From positions 558,001 to 622,000 of the forward strand of contig NZ_JAHYBZ010000002.1 in the NCBI RefSeq assembly GCF_019430885.1: 64,000 nt of DNA, written 5' to 3'. The translations under genes and the position numbers were made by a program. Below the pieces are notes generated by a model. The model saw nothing but the letters and a program-made list of their open reading frames with translations, searched no databases and had not been told where the DNA came from. Shown here piece after piece: positions 1-8,432 of this stretch. Source of the DNA: Roseomonas alba (GTDB lineage Bacteria; Pseudomonadota; Alphaproteobacteria; Acetobacterales; Acetobacteraceae). Every line of letters starts with the position of its first letter. Positions within the stretch are counted from its first letter, which is position 1.

Positions 1-534
1 CCCGGGTTCGGCGGCCGCGATGGCGAGGAACATCTTCCGCACCCGCGCATGGAACGCCGCGCCCATTCGCTCGTAGCGATCCGCCCCGCTGCGCGCTGCC
101 GCGCGGGCCATTCCGTCCTCGACCGGCATGTCCAGCATCAGCGTCAGATCGGGTGCGAAGCCCTCCAGCGCCACATCTGCCAACCGCGCCCAGACGGACC
201 GTTCCAGCCCCTGCGCGCCCTGATAGGCCAGCGTCGAATCGGCGAAGCGATCGCACACCACCCAGCCGCCGGCGCGAAGGAAGGGCCGGATCACCGTCAC
301 CACATGCTCGCGCCGCGCAGCGAAATGCAGCATGGCCTCGGCCACCGGGTCCCAAGGGCCGTGGCCGAGCAGCAGGTCGCGAATACGCTCCGCCCCCGGC
401 GTGCCGCCCGGTTCGCGGGTGCGCAGCACGGGGCGGCCGGATGCCGCCAGGGCCGCGGCGATTCGCCGTGCCTGGGTCGACTTCCCGGCGCCCTCGCCGC
501 CTTCCAGAGTGATGAAGCGTCCCGGTTCCATCAT
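1..534 (-). CDS. tmk: Thymidylate kinase (partial, C-terminus beyond window)
   Basis: Phosphorylates dTMP to dTDP for DNA synthesis in the cytoplasm. The visible 178 codons begin with two tandem ATG codons and reach the P-loop GGEGAGKST within the first 25 residues. They continue through the RTREPGGTP substrate-binding segment and a CDRFADSTLAYQG motif, which matches the conserved DR(Y/F)xxSxxAYQG of the family. Family members are about 205-215 residues, so roughly 30 C-terminal residues lie outside the window. The gene follows the D,D-carboxypeptidase by 46 bp on the same strand and is probably the last visible gene of that operon. Either ATG (534 or 531) could be the start. Confidence 0.95.
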   Translation of the reverse strand, partial: MMEPGRFITLEGGEGAGKSTQARRIAAALAASGRPVLRTREPGGTPGAERIRDLLLGHGPWDPVAEAMLHFAARREHVVTVIRPFLRAGGWVVCDRFADSTLAYQGAQGLERSVWARLADVALEGFAPDLTLMLDMPVEDGMARAAARSGADRYERMGAAFHARVRKMFLAIAAAEPG

Positions 535-580
535 CGCAGGAGGGTTTGGCGTCCCGCGCGACGGCCGTCAAACCGCTGGC

Positions 581-1789
581 CTAGCTGCCGAACACCATCC
601 GGCTGACCACTGCCGGAATGCGTGAGACCAGCCCGAGCTTCTCGACATCCGCGCCCGCCAGCAGAGGCACTTCCAACTCGGGTACGCCCTGCCCGCCGAC
701 ATACATCGTCCCGATGCGCTGGCCACGTGCGATCGGCGCCGTCAGCGGTGCATCGTAGCGCAGCCGCACCTGCAGGTTCCGCCGCCACTGCCGCGGCAGC
801 GTCAGGATCAGGTCGCGCCCGCCGACCATCGGCACCCTGGCGCGTTCGCCCAGATAGACCGGCACCTCCTCGATCGTGTCCTGGGCGCGGAACAGCACCA
901 CCGCCTCGAATTCGCGGAAGGCCCATTCCATCAGGCGCTCGCCCTCCTCGGCGCGGGCGCGCATCGAAGGCAGGCCGTTCACCACCATGATCACCCGCCG
1001 GTCGCCGCGCTTGGCGGTTCCGACCAGGCCATAGCCCGCATCTTCGGTATGACCGGTCTTCATGCCATCCGCGCCAGGCACCCGCGCGAGGATCGGGTTG
1101 CGGTTCTCCTGGGTGATGTTGTTCCAGCGGAATGAACGCTCGTTGTAGTAGGGGAAGTATTCCGGGAAATCCATGACGATCCGCCGCGCCAGGATCGACA
1201 GGTCGCGCGCCGTCATCTTGTGCTCAGGGTCAGGCCAACCTGTCGCGTTGCGGAAGGTGCTGTTGGTCATGCCGATGCGCTTCGCCGTGTCGTTCAGCAA
1301 CTCGGCGAATTGCTGCTCGCTGCCGCTGATCGCCTCGGCGAGGACCACGCAGGCATCGTTGCCGGACTGGATGATGACGCCGCGGATCAGGTCCTCGACC
1401 TTGATCTGGGATCCCAGCTCCACGAACATCTTCGATCCGCCCATGCGCCAGGCGCGCTCGCTGACCGGCAGCATCTGGTCAAGCTGGAGCTGCCCCGCCT
1501 TCAGCTTCTCGAAGACGACGTACATCGTCATCAGCTTGGACATGGAGGAGGGCGGCATGCGCTCGTCGGCATTCTTCTCGAGCAGCGTGGCGCCGGTCGC
1601 GTAGTCGACCATGATCGCCTGACGGGCGAGCACATCGAGCGGCCCGAGCGGCGTGTCGGCGGGCGACCCGGTCGGGCGCGCGGGTGCAGGCGTGCCACGC
1701 CGGGCGCGCTGCGCCAGAGCGGGAGCGGCAAGCCCCGACCCAACCAGGCCAAGAACAGCGGTGCCAAGCAGTGTGCGGCGATAGGTCAT
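581..1789 (-). CDS. dacA: D-alanyl-D-alanine carboxypeptidase (PBP5/6-type, peptidase S11)
   Basis: Periplasmic enzyme that trims the terminal D-alanine from peptidoglycan pentapeptides. The 402-residue product starts with a cleavable signal peptide ending near APALAQ. It has all three active-site motifs of serine D,D-peptidases: SMSK (SxxK) near residue 83, SGN near 140 and KTG near 240. The last ~110 residues fit the PBP5 C-terminal beta domain. It lies 30 bp downstream of rlpA and 46 bp upstream of tmk, in a cell-wall operon. The symbol is assigned by family; dacC or dacF paralogues cannot be excluded from sequence alone. Confidence 0.93.
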   Translation of the reverse strand: MTYRRTLLGTAVLGLVGSGLAAPALAQRARRGTPAPARPTGSPADTPLGPLDVLARQAIMVDYATGATLLEKNADERMPPSSMSKLMTMYVVFEKLKAGQLQLDQMLPVSERAWRMGGSKMFVELGSQIKVEDLIRGVIIQSGNDACVVLAEAISGSEQQFAELLNDTAKRIGMTNSTFRNATGWPDPEHKMTARDLSILARRIVMDFPEYFPYYNERSFRWNNITQENRNPILARVPGADGMKTGHTEDAGYGLVGTAKRGDRRVIMVVNGLPSMRARAEEGERLMEWAFREFEAVVLFRAQDTIEEVPVYLGERARVPMVGGRDLILTLPRQWRRNLQVRLRYDAPLTAPIARGQRIGTMYVGGQGVPELEVPLLAGADVEKLGLVSRIPAVVSRMVFGS

Positions 1790-1819
1790 GCGCGCGACTC
1801 CTGCGCTGCGGTCGTATGA

Positions 1820-2692
1820 TCAATCGACAAGGATCTGGGCCCCGGATACTCCCGCCGCCAGAGTCCGCTCAAGCGCCGCATCGGCCTGTGCGACATTCGG
1901 AAACGGTCCGACACGCACGCGATACTGCCGGTCCCGTCGGGGCCCAAATGCCTCGACCTGCGCGCCCGGGATGCGCGCAGCAAGGCGCTGCGCGGCATCG
2001 GCGCGCGACAGCACCCCCGCCTCGACATAGATCCGCCCCGGGCGCGGCGCGCCGGTCGTCACCGTTTCGGGCAGCACGATCTCGGGCAACGGGCGGTTCG
2101 CCTCGGGTGCGGCAGCGGTGGCGACTGGCGTGGCCACCACGCGCGGCGATGCCTGCCGCGCGCCGGGCAAGGGATCGAGGCTCTCCGCGGTGACGGCGGC
2201 GCGCGGCGCGGTCTCGATCGCCACGGCTTCCGGCGGGCGGCCCAGCGTGCGCTCGCCAAGCACGCGGCTGCGTTCGCCGTCCACCGCGATGCGCACCTGC
2301 GCCGTCCCGCCGGCGGGGATGCCCAGCAGATCCGCCGCGCGATCCGACAGGCCGATGACGCGGCCTGGATTGACCGGCCCGCGGTCATTCACCCGCAGCG
2401 TCAGCGACCGCCCGTTCTCGAGATTCGTCACCGTCACCACCGCCGGCAATTGCAGCGTGCGATGCGCGGCAAGCGCGCGGGAGCCACTCCAGGCTTCCCC
2501 ATTCGCCGTCGGCGCATCCCAGCCCGTGGGCCCCGGATGCCGCGATGCGATCCCTTGCTGCACCAGCGCGAAATCCTCGCGCGGATAGGACCAGACGCCG
2601 CCCATGCGATAGGGCTCGCCGACGACGTAACGCGGCTGCGACGTGGTGCAGGCCGCCACCAGCAGCAGCGGCAGGAGCAGGAGCCCCCTCAC
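1820..2692 (-). CDS. rlpA: RlpA-like septal ring lytic transglycosylase lipoprotein with SPOR domain
   Basis: Outer-membrane lipoprotein expected to cleave naked glycan strands at the division site. The 290-residue protein begins with a lipoprotein signal (LLLVAAC). A double-psi beta-barrel domain at about residues 40-140 contains the catalytic-type stretch VNDRGP followed by IGLSDRAADLLG. A Pro/Ala-rich linker leads to a C-terminal SPOR domain (about 215-290), which binds denuded peptidoglycan. The start is GTG at 2692, one base from the stop of the MltB-like gene, so the two are translationally coupled. All family hallmarks are present. Confidence 0.92.
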   Translation of the reverse strand: MRGLLLLPLLLVAACTTSQPRYVVGEPYRMGGVWSYPREDFALVQQGIASRHPGPTGWDAPTANGEAWSGSRALAAHRTLQLPAVVTVTNLENGRSLTLRVNDRGPVNPGRVIGLSDRAADLLGIPAGGTAQVRIAVDGERSRVLGERTLGRPPEAVAIETAPRAAVTAESLDPLPGARQASPRVVATPVATAAAPEANRPLPEIVLPETVTTGAPRPGRIYVEAGVLSRADAAQRLAARIPGAQVEAFGPRRDRQYRVRVGPFPNVAQADAALERTLAAGVSGAQILVD

Positions 2693-2693
2693 C

Positions 2694-3749
2694 TCACCCC
2701 ACCCGGTCCGACAGCAGCCCGACCGCCAGCCCGTAATTCACCGGCGAGTTGTAGCGGCGGATCACCCTCAGATTGTGGTGACCCAGGAAAACCTGGCCGC
2801 TGCCGCGGTTGGGCAGCACCACCTGCGCCTCGGGCCCGTCCGGGAGCGCGCCGCCGCCTTCGGTGCGGAAGCCCATGCGGGCGAAGTCGCGCATCGGCCG
2901 CTTCGTCTCCGTATCCGCCCCAGCCAGGCTGAACCCGGGCGGCGGCGTCACGGCCAAGCCCCAGGGTTCCCCATGGCGCCAGCCGCTCCGAGCGAAGTAG
3001 TTGGCGATGGATCCCAGCGCATCCGCCTTGTCGTCCCAGATGTCGCGCCGTCCGTCGCCGTCGAAATCCACCGCATAGCGGTCGAAATTGCTCGGCATGA
3101 ATTGCGGCTGGCCCATCGCGCCAGCCCAGGATCCGGTCATGCGGTCGACCCGGATATGTCCCTCATCGAGGATCTTCAGCGCGGCAAACAGCTCGTTGCG
3201 GAAATAGGAGGCGCGCCGGCCTTCCCAGGCGAGGGTCGACAACGCCTCGACCACCTTGAAGCCGCCGGTATTGCCGCCGAAATTCGTCTCCACGCCCCAG
3301 ATCGCGACGATCACCCGCGGCGAGACACGGAAGCGGGCCTCGATCCGGCGCAGCAGCTCGGCATTCTCGGTATAGTTCCGGCGGCCGTTCTGCACCCGGG
3401 TCGGCGAGACCATGATGCGGTCGCGATACTCCTCCCAGGGCAGCCCGCCCTCGGCCTGGCGCCGGTCGAGCTGGATGACGCGCTGGTTCGGCCGCACCCC
3501 CGCGAAGGCGGCGTTCAGGATATTGGTCGAGATGCCGCGTCGCCTCCCTTCGGCTTTCACCCCCTCAACGAAGCGGTCGAAGGGCACGGAGGAGATCGTC
3601 TGGAGATCGATCTCCGGCGCCTGGTTCGGCGTCGCGACCGGCACGGGCGGCGGAACCGTCGCCGCGGCCGGGGCCGGTGTCGCAGGGTTGGTCGAGGCGG
3701 CGCAACCGGTGAGCGGCGCTGCGGCGATCAGGAGGCGGCGGGTGATCAT
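2694..3749 (-). CDS. Lytic murein transglycosylase, MltB/SLT_2 family lipoprotein
   Basis: Cleaves the MurNAc-GlcNAc bond of peptidoglycan with formation of anhydro-MurNAc. The chosen ATG at 3749 gives an N-terminus with a lipobox (PLTGCA); the ATG 39 bp upstream would bury that signal in an unlikely leader. A Pro/Ala-rich spacer precedes the SLT_2 catalytic core with the motif WGVETNFGG (catalytic Glu) and the downstream AMGQPQFMPSNF motif. It is the first gene of a minus-strand operon continuing with rlpA, the D,D-carboxypeptidase and tmk, which combines glycan-strand and peptide-stem processing. Length (351 residues) is usual for the family. Confidence 0.92.
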   Translation of the reverse strand: MITRRLLIAAAPLTGCAASTNPATPAPAAATVPPPVPVATPNQAPEIDLQTISSVPFDRFVEGVKAEGRRRGISTNILNAAFAGVRPNQRVIQLDRRQAEGGLPWEEYRDRIMVSPTRVQNGRRNYTENAELLRRIEARFRVSPRVIVAIWGVETNFGGNTGGFKVVEALSTLAWEGRRASYFRNELFAALKILDEGHIRVDRMTGSWAGAMGQPQFMPSNFDRYAVDFDGDGRRDIWDDKADALGSIANYFARSGWRHGEPWGLAVTPPPGFSLAGADTETKRPMRDFARMGFRTEGGGALPDGPEAQVVLPNRGSGQVFLGHHNLRVIRRYNSPVNYGLAVGLLSDRVG

Positions 3750-3856
3750 GGGCGTCAGGTGCCACGCGGCCCCGCCCGACGCAAACATCGTTGCACGCCT
3801 TGGCCGCCGTCACCGGAGTGCTACAAAGCATACGATAGCCCGGAGGAAGAACGTTC

Positions 3857-5257
3857 ATGGCTGCCGTCACGCGCGACCTCGCCGCCTTCACCGCAGCGAT
3901 CCGCTACGAAATCCTGCCCGCCGCGGTGCAGGAGCGGACCCGGTTCCTGGTCCTCGACCTCGTTGGCAACATGCTGCGCGGACGTCACGATGCCGAGAGC
4001 ACGGCGCCGCTGCTCGCTGCGGTGCGTTCGCTCGGCCTCGCGGCCGGTTCAGCGGCCGTGTTCGGCGACTCGGCCCGCTACACGCCGGCGGGCGCGGCGC
4101 TGGTGAATGGCACCACGGCGCATTCCCTCGATTTCGACGACACCCATGCGGCCGGCACCCTGCATCCGGGCGCCCCGGTCATCCCGGCGGCCCTGGCCGC
4201 GGCGGAGATGGTCGGCGCCGACGGCAAGACCGTGCTCGCCGCCATCGTCGCGGGCTATGAGGTGACCTGCCGGCTCGCTTTGTCCCTGCCCGGTGGCGAT
4301 CACTACGACCGCGGCTATCACCCGACCGCGACCTGCGGTGCGTTTGGCGCCGCCGCCGCTGCGGCGCGGGTCTTCGGGCTGTCCGCAGGCCAGGTCGAGG
4401 ACGCCTTCGGCATCGCCCTGTCCCAGGCGGCGGGCTCGCTGCAATTCCTGGCGAATGGCGCCTGGACGAAGCGCTTCCAGGTCGGCTGGTCGGCGCTGAA
4501 TGGCCTTACCGCCGCGTCCCTGGCGCGCGAAGGCTTCCGCGGCGCCGGCGAGGCGCTTGAAGGCCGCGCCGGCTTCCTGCGCGCCTATGCCCCCAACCCG
4601 AAGCCAGAGCGCGCGCTCCAGGGCCTCGGCACGGAATGGGAGCTGATGGAGACGGCCGTGAAGCCGTACCCGTCCTGCCGCTATGGCCATGCCAATGTCG
4701 ATGCGGCGCTCGCGCTACGCGCCGAGCTCGGCCTGAAGACCGAGGAGATCGAGAGCGTCACCATGGGTCTGCCCAACAAGGGCATGCTGCTGGTCGGCGC
4801 GCCGACGCAGTACAAGCAGAACCCGCAGAACATCGTGGACGGGCAGTTCTCCGGCCCGTTCGTCGTGGCTTGCGCGCTGGCCCGCGGCCATTTTGGCTGG
4901 GACAGCTATGCCTGGCTGCAGGATGCCGACCTGCGCGGCCTGATGAAGAAGATCCTGCCCGTCGAGGACGCCGAGGTCGAAGCCGACTTCCCCGAATACA
5001 TGTCGGGCAAGCTGACGGTGCAGGCGCGCGGCCAGACCTTCGTGAAGAAGGTGAATGTGCCCAAGGGAGAGCCGGCCAACTTCCTGACCGAGGCCGAGCT
5101 GCGCGCGAAGTTCCACGGCCTCGCCGATGCGGTGCTGGGGGCGGATCGCGCGAAGCAGCTTGCCGACGCGGTGCTGAACCTCGACAAGGCGAGCGACGTG
5201 CACGGCATGCTGCGCCTTGGCGCGCCGATGATGGCGGCGCGTCTGGCCGGGGAGTAA
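3857..5257 (+). CDS. MmgE/PrpD family protein (2-methylcitrate dehydratase-like)
   Basis: A 466-residue member of the PrpD fold. Recognised features are the N-terminal helical domain with VNGTTAHSLDFDDTHAAG and HPGAPVIPAALAAAE, and the C-terminal domain with KPYPSCRYGHANVDAAL. PrpD dehydrates 2-methylcitrate in propionate breakdown, but alphaproteobacteria carry many MmgE/PrpD paralogues of unknown substrate. No prpB or prpC lies next to it, so a role in the methylcitrate cycle is not supported by context. A GGAGGAAG ribosome site sits 7 bp before the ATG. The gene stands alone, divergent from the MltB operon, and ends in a GC hairpin. Confidence 0.9.
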   Translation: MAAVTRDLAAFTAAIRYEILPAAVQERTRFLVLDLVGNMLRGRHDAESTAPLLAAVRSLGLAAGSAAVFGDSARYTPAGAALVNGTTAHSLDFDDTHAAGTLHPGAPVIPAALAAAEMVGADGKTVLAAIVAGYEVTCRLALSLPGGDHYDRGYHPTATCGAFGAAAAAARVFGLSAGQVEDAFGIALSQAAGSLQFLANGAWTKRFQVGWSALNGLTAASLAREGFRGAGEALEGRAGFLRAYAPNPKPERALQGLGTEWELMETAVKPYPSCRYGHANVDAALALRAELGLKTEEIESVTMGLPNKGMLLVGAPTQYKQNPQNIVDGQFSGPFVVACALARGHFGWDSYAWLQDADLRGLMKKILPVEDAEVEADFPEYMSGKLTVQARGQTFVKKVNVPKGEPANFLTEAELRAKFHGLADAVLGADRAKQLADAVLNLDKASDVHGMLRLGAPMMAARLAGE

Positions 5258-5264
5258 TCCCCTT

Positions 5265-5284
5265 CGCCCGCCTTCGGGCGGGCG
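5265..5284 (+). terminator. GC-rich hairpin after the MmgE/PrpD gene
   Basis: Perfect 8-bp stem (CGCCCGCC / GGCGGGCG) closed by a UUCG tetraloop, starting 7 bp after the stop codon. There is no U-tract, so it may be a weak intrinsic terminator or an mRNA 3'-end stabiliser. Confidence 0.5.
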
Positions 5285-5289
5285 CCCCT

Positions 5290-5377
5290 GGATGGGTGGC
5301 CGAGCGGTCTAAGGCAGCGGTCTTGAAAACCGCCAGGGTGCAAGCCCTCGTGGGTTCGAATCCCACCCCATCCGCCA
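5290..5377 (+). tRNA. tRNA-Ser (anticodon UGA)
   Basis: An 88-nt cloverleaf with acceptor arms GGATGGG / CCCATCC, an anticodon loop with TGA at 5324-5326, the long variable arm of a class II tRNA, a T-arm with GGTTCGAATCC, and an encoded CCA at 5375-5377. Its 3' end doubles as the attachment site of the element that follows; the gene remains intact because the element restores the end. Confidence 0.97.
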
Positions 5378-5380
5378 GTT
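5364..5380 (+). repeat. attL: 17-bp core overlapping the tRNA-Ser 3' end
   Basis: CACCCCATCCGCCAGTT covers the last tRNA bases including CCA plus GTT. It matches 18282-18298 exactly; the flanks differ (C before the core here, A there). Confidence 0.88.
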
Positions 5381-5421
5381 CTCTCTTTCTCACTTCCTCA
5401 AATCTCCACGAAGAGCCGATC

Positions 5422-5447
5422 AAAGCCCCAGAATACGGGGCTTTTTT
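5422..5447 (+). terminator. Rho-independent terminator downstream of tRNA-Ser
   Basis: Inverted repeat AAAGCCCC / GGGGCTTT with a 7-nt loop, running into six T residues. It lies inside the element, so it probably ends tRNA-Ser transcription and shields the integrase from tRNA read-through. Confidence 0.8.
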
Positions 5448-5479
5448 CATGTCTGTTCAATTCCCATTGCCTCCTGACT

Positions 5480-5497
5480 CCACGATGCATATCGTGG
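5480..5497. promoter_or_regulatory. Palindromic site upstream of the integrase
   Basis: Inverted repeat CCACGAT-GCAT-ATCGTGG, 28 bp before the integrase ATG. It could be an operator for integrase control or a recombination arm site; nothing in the sequence decides between these. Confidence 0.35.
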
Positions 5498-5525
5498 GGT
5501 TAGGCGTGGGTTTGGATGCAGGCGG

Positions 5526-6818
5526 ATGTCTCGATTAGGTGACAAGCTGGTGGCGACGCAGGTGGCCTCGCTGCTCAAGAAGGGGCAGGTCGGGCGGCAC
5601 CCTGACGGCAACCGGCTGTACCTCGTGGTGACCGGCAAGGGCCGTGGCTGGTGGATGCTGCGCTATATGGCGGCGACCCTGTCGCGGAACGGCAAGCCGC
5701 TGTCGCGGGAGATGGGTCTCGGGCGGGCCGATCCTGAAGGGGTGGACGGGTACACCTTGGCCGAGGCCAGGGACCGGGCGAACGACGCACGCAAGCTGCT
5801 GCGCGGTGGGGTGGACCCCCTCGCCCACCGGGATGAGATCGCGACGGCCAAGCGGAAGGCGAAGGAAGCGGCCCGGCTGTTCAAGGACGTGGCCGAGGCC
5901 TTCATCGCCGGCAAGGAAGCCGGCTGGCAGAACGAGAAGCACGCGGCGCAATGGCGCACGACGCTCGCGACCTACGTCTATCCTACCCTCGGCGACATGC
6001 AGGTGGCGGCGATCGCCATGGAGGACGTGAAGGGCGTTCTCACCCCGATCTGGACGACGAAGCCGGAGACGGCGTCGCGGGTGCGCGGGCGGATTGAGGC
6101 GGTGCTGGACTATGCCGAGGCACACAACTGGCGGCAGGGGCCGAACCCGGCACGATGGAAGGGCAATCTCGCCTTCGCGCTCGCCCCGAAGTCGAAGGTG
6201 GCGAAGGTCGAGCACCATGCCGCCCTGCCCTGGTCGGAGCTGGCGGGGTTCATGGCGACGCTGCGCCAGCAGGCCGGCACGGCGGCGCGGGCGCTGGAGT
6301 TCCTGATCCTGACGGCGGCCCGCACGGGCGAGGTCATCGGGGCGCGCTGGTCGGAAATCGACATGGCGGGCGCGGTCTGGACGGTGCCGGCCGACCGGAT
6401 GAAGGCCGGGAAGGAGCACCGCATCCCCCTCTCCCCCCAGGCGCTGGCGGTGCTGGCCCCGTTCGCGAAAGCGCGAACCGAGGCCGAGGAGGATGGCTTC
6501 GTGTTCCCCGGCCAGTTCGCCGGAAAGCCGCTGTCGAACATGTCCATGCTGAAGGTGCTGGAGCGGATGAAGCGCGCCGACCTGACGGTGCACGGCTTCC
6601 GGTCATCATTCCGGGATTGGGGCGGCGAGGCGACGGCGCACCCGCGGGAAGTGATCGAGCACGCGCTGGCGCACCAGCTCAAGGACAAGGCCGAGGCGGC
6701 CTACCAGCGCGGCGACCTGTTTCGGAAGCGCGCGGCGCTGATGAAGGATTGGGCAGACTTCTGCGACAAGGCGCCGGCGACAGTGACGCCGCTGCGGCCG
6801 GACGCCGCGACCGCCTGA
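5526..6818 (+). CDS. int: Tyrosine-type site-specific integrase (P4/DUF4102 family)
   Basis: Catalyses integration and excision at the tRNA-Ser site. The 430-residue protein has the N-terminal arm-binding (DUF4102-like) region with HPDGNRLYLVV, a central SAM-like core-binding domain (about 110-210) and a C-terminal catalytic domain. The catalytic set is complete: Arg266 in ARTGEV, His356-xx-Arg359 in HGFRSSF, His379/His383 in HALAHQ and the nucleophile Tyr393 in AAYQRGD. It lies beside attL and reads into the element, as expected for tRNA-targeting integrases. No frameshift is seen, so it is probably active. Confidence 0.96.
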   Translation: MSRLGDKLVATQVASLLKKGQVGRHPDGNRLYLVVTGKGRGWWMLRYMAATLSRNGKPLSREMGLGRADPEGVDGYTLAEARDRANDARKLLRGGVDPLAHRDEIATAKRKAKEAARLFKDVAEAFIAGKEAGWQNEKHAAQWRTTLATYVYPTLGDMQVAAIAMEDVKGVLTPIWTTKPETASRVRGRIEAVLDYAEAHNWRQGPNPARWKGNLAFALAPKSKVAKVEHHAALPWSELAGFMATLRQQAGTAARALEFLILTAARTGEVIGARWSEIDMAGAVWTVPADRMKAGKEHRIPLSPQALAVLAPFAKARTEAEEDGFVFPGQFAGKPLSNMSMLKVLERMKRADLTVHGFRSSFRDWGGEATAHPREVIEHALAHQLKDKAEAAYQRGDLFRKRAALMKDWADFCDKAPATVTPLRPDAATA

Positions 6819-6917
6819 CGAGATCCGCGCCGCGGCGGTTCCGCGGCATCCAGGGCGCCCCGGCGCGGTGCTGGCACACCATGCCGAGGCTGACCCCGAC
6901 CAAGGGAGAAGGCCCCT

Positions 6918-7154
6918 ATGGCCGAGGCTACCGAGACGAATACCCGAAAGACGCTGGACATGCAGATGTTTAACGAGGCGGGCAATCTGTGCGTCGCGCT
7001 GGAACTCGCCGACGAGATCAAGGGGCTCTTGGATGACGGCGACCCGCCCATGGAAGTGATCCGTATCGCCTATGCGCACCTGGTTGAGACGGTGCGCGGC
7101 GTGCAGGACCGATTGTACGAGGGCGCCGGTGCGGCGCGCGAGGTGGTGGCGTGA
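6918..7154 (+). CDS. Small protein of unknown function (element gene)
   Basis: A 78-residue acidic, probably helical protein that I do not recognise. An AAGGGAGAAG ribosome site precedes the ATG by 7 bp. Its stop overlaps the GTG of the next gene (GTGA), so it opens a chain of four translationally coupled genes between the integrase and the HTH gene. Leu/Ala/Glu-rich segments without cysteine or membrane helix suggest a soluble partner-binding protein, but no function can be given. Confidence 0.65.
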   Translation: MAEATETNTRKTLDMQMFNEAGNLCVALELADEIKGLLDDGDPPMEVIRIAYAHLVETVRGVQDRLYEGAGAAREVVA

Positions 7155-7384
7155 GCGCCCCAGTTTCGCCCCTGGCGATCTTGGCGCGCGACATGGAGGA
7201 CCGGATCGGGGATGCCCTCGATGGGCTGGCCACATTGGAAACGATCATCCGCTCGGATGACTGGCCCGCGCTGACCAAGAACGAGCCCATGGAAAGGCTC
7301 CGCAGCGCCCTCGAATGGACGGTAGGCCGGCTGAAGGCAGACCTTTCGGCGGCGCTGTCTACTACCATGGAGGCGCGGTCATGA
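7151..7384 (+). CDS. Small helical protein of unknown function (element gene)
   Basis: A 77-residue product from a GTG start overlapping the previous stop. Composition is mainly amphipathic helix, with acidic residues in the middle (MEDRIGDALDGLATLETII). No recognised domain. The 4-bp overlaps on both sides argue that it is translated as part of the small-gene cluster. Confidence 0.6.
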   Translation: MSAPVSPLAILARDMEDRIGDALDGLATLETIIRSDDWPALTKNEPMERLRSALEWTVGRLKADLSAALSTTMEARS

Positions 7385-7470
7385 AGGGCCATCGCACCTT
7401 CCGCGTCCCAGACCGCGTGCCGACAGGGCACGAGGCGCCGCCGCGCCCGAAGCCGAAGCCGGGCAAGTGA
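7381..7470 (+). CDS. 29-residue basic micro-ORF linking two element genes
   Basis: ATG at 7381 overlaps the preceding stop (ATGA), and its own stop overlaps the next GTG start (GTGA). The peptide is Pro/Lys/Arg-rich (ends PPRPKPKPGK). Placement between two coupled genes suggests real translation, or a relay for translational coupling; nothing else supports a function. Confidence 0.4.
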   Translation: MKGHRTFRVPDRVPTGHEAPPRPKPKPGK

Positions 7471-8111
7471 CCGATCGGCCGAAACTCGATCTACAAGCTG
7501 GCGGGGGCGACCCTGCCGGCTTTCCCTTCTCGCCCGCCATGATCGCCATGATCGCGCATGTGGCAAAGCCCGGGCTCTCAATGGAGGCCAAGGATCTGCG
7601 CGAGGCGGCCCGTGCGCTCAACGACGCATATCATGACGTGCTGCAACTTCAGCAGTGGGCGACGCTGGCTGCACAGCGGGCAGTCGACTTGAAGGCCGCT
7701 CGTGATCGGATGCGCGTAGGTGGGCGAGTGCGCCTATTGGACCTAGCCCGCGTTCGCGCGCACTCGAAGATGCCGCAGATGATCGCGCACGGCAGGGGCG
7801 CGCGAAGGAAGGAGGGCACCGACACATTCCTCTGCGCATGCTGCTGGGCATGGCAGTCACTGTCTGGCCATTGGCCTTCGCCGGGCCAGAACGGCGCGCG
7901 TTTCGCCTCACCGGGAATGCGGTTCGTCGCCGGCTGCGCCGAGATTGCGCGACTGGCGCTCAAGGCTGAAGACCGCGATCCCGAGCTTCTGAAGGCAGCA
8001 GATGCGCAGTTGACGCCCCTGACCTTGAGCCAGGACGTACGCGGCGAGAACAGCCGCCACGCGACGCTCCGCACCCGGCTCGCGAGGCTGAAGCGCCCTC
8101 GCGCGATTTGA
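7467..8111 (+). CDS. Hypothetical protein (element gene)
   Basis: A 214-residue protein of unknown function starting at a GTG that overlaps the preceding micro-ORF. Residues 1-75 look helical. The middle is basic (RMRVGGRVRLLDLARVRAHSK) and is followed by a CACCW cysteine cluster near residue 118. The C-terminus is again basic. No family is recognised; nucleic-acid binding is possible from charge alone. It is the last gene of the small cluster before an 80-bp gap and the HTH gene. Confidence 0.5.
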   Translation: MTDRPKLDLQAGGGDPAGFPFSPAMIAMIAHVAKPGLSMEAKDLREAARALNDAYHDVLQLQQWATLAAQRAVDLKAARDRMRVGGRVRLLDLARVRAHSKMPQMIAHGRGARRKEGTDTFLCACCWAWQSLSGHWPSPGQNGARFASPGMRFVAGCAEIARLALKAEDRDPELLKAADAQLTPLTLSQDVRGENSRHATLRTRLARLKRPRAI

Positions 8112-8192
8112 GGGACACGCGCGCCGTCGCGTAGCCCGCACACATCCCCTCGTTGCAACCGCTCTCCACGAGCGACAATTGCAGGAGGCCGT

Positions 8193-8432
8193 GTGAACTA
8201 CATCGCTCCCGCGAGTGCGTCGCCGACGCCCGCATTCCAGAACATCCAGCAGGCCGCGCGTTGGTCGGGCCGTTCGGATGAGACGATCTATCGCTGGATC
8301 GCCGCCGGCAAGCTGGCCGCCTTCAAGGCGGGGCGTTCCACCGTCGTGAAGACGGACGATCTCATGGCGCTGCTCACCGCGCAGCCGGTGCGCCTCGCGC
8401 GCAAGGGCGCTGCCCGAGCGGTGGCGGCATGA
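8193..8432 (+). CDS. Excisionase/AlpA-like helix-turn-helix protein
   Basis: A 79-residue DNA-binding protein with the HTH_17 pattern: NIQQAARWSGRSDETIYRWI, then AAGKLAAFKAGRSTVVKTDDL. Such proteins act as recombination directionality factors or, as AlpA in P4 and phage-inducible islands, as activators of the element. The GTG start at 8193 is set by an AGGAGG at 8183-8188. It leads an operon whose next gene overlaps it by 4 bp (ATGA). It is the only clear DNA-binding regulator in the element, so it is the best candidate for the induction switch. Confidence 0.8.
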   Translation: MNYIAPASASPTPAFQNIQQAARWSGRSDETIYRWIAAGKLAAFKAGRSTVVKTDDLMALLTAQPVRLARKGAARAVAA

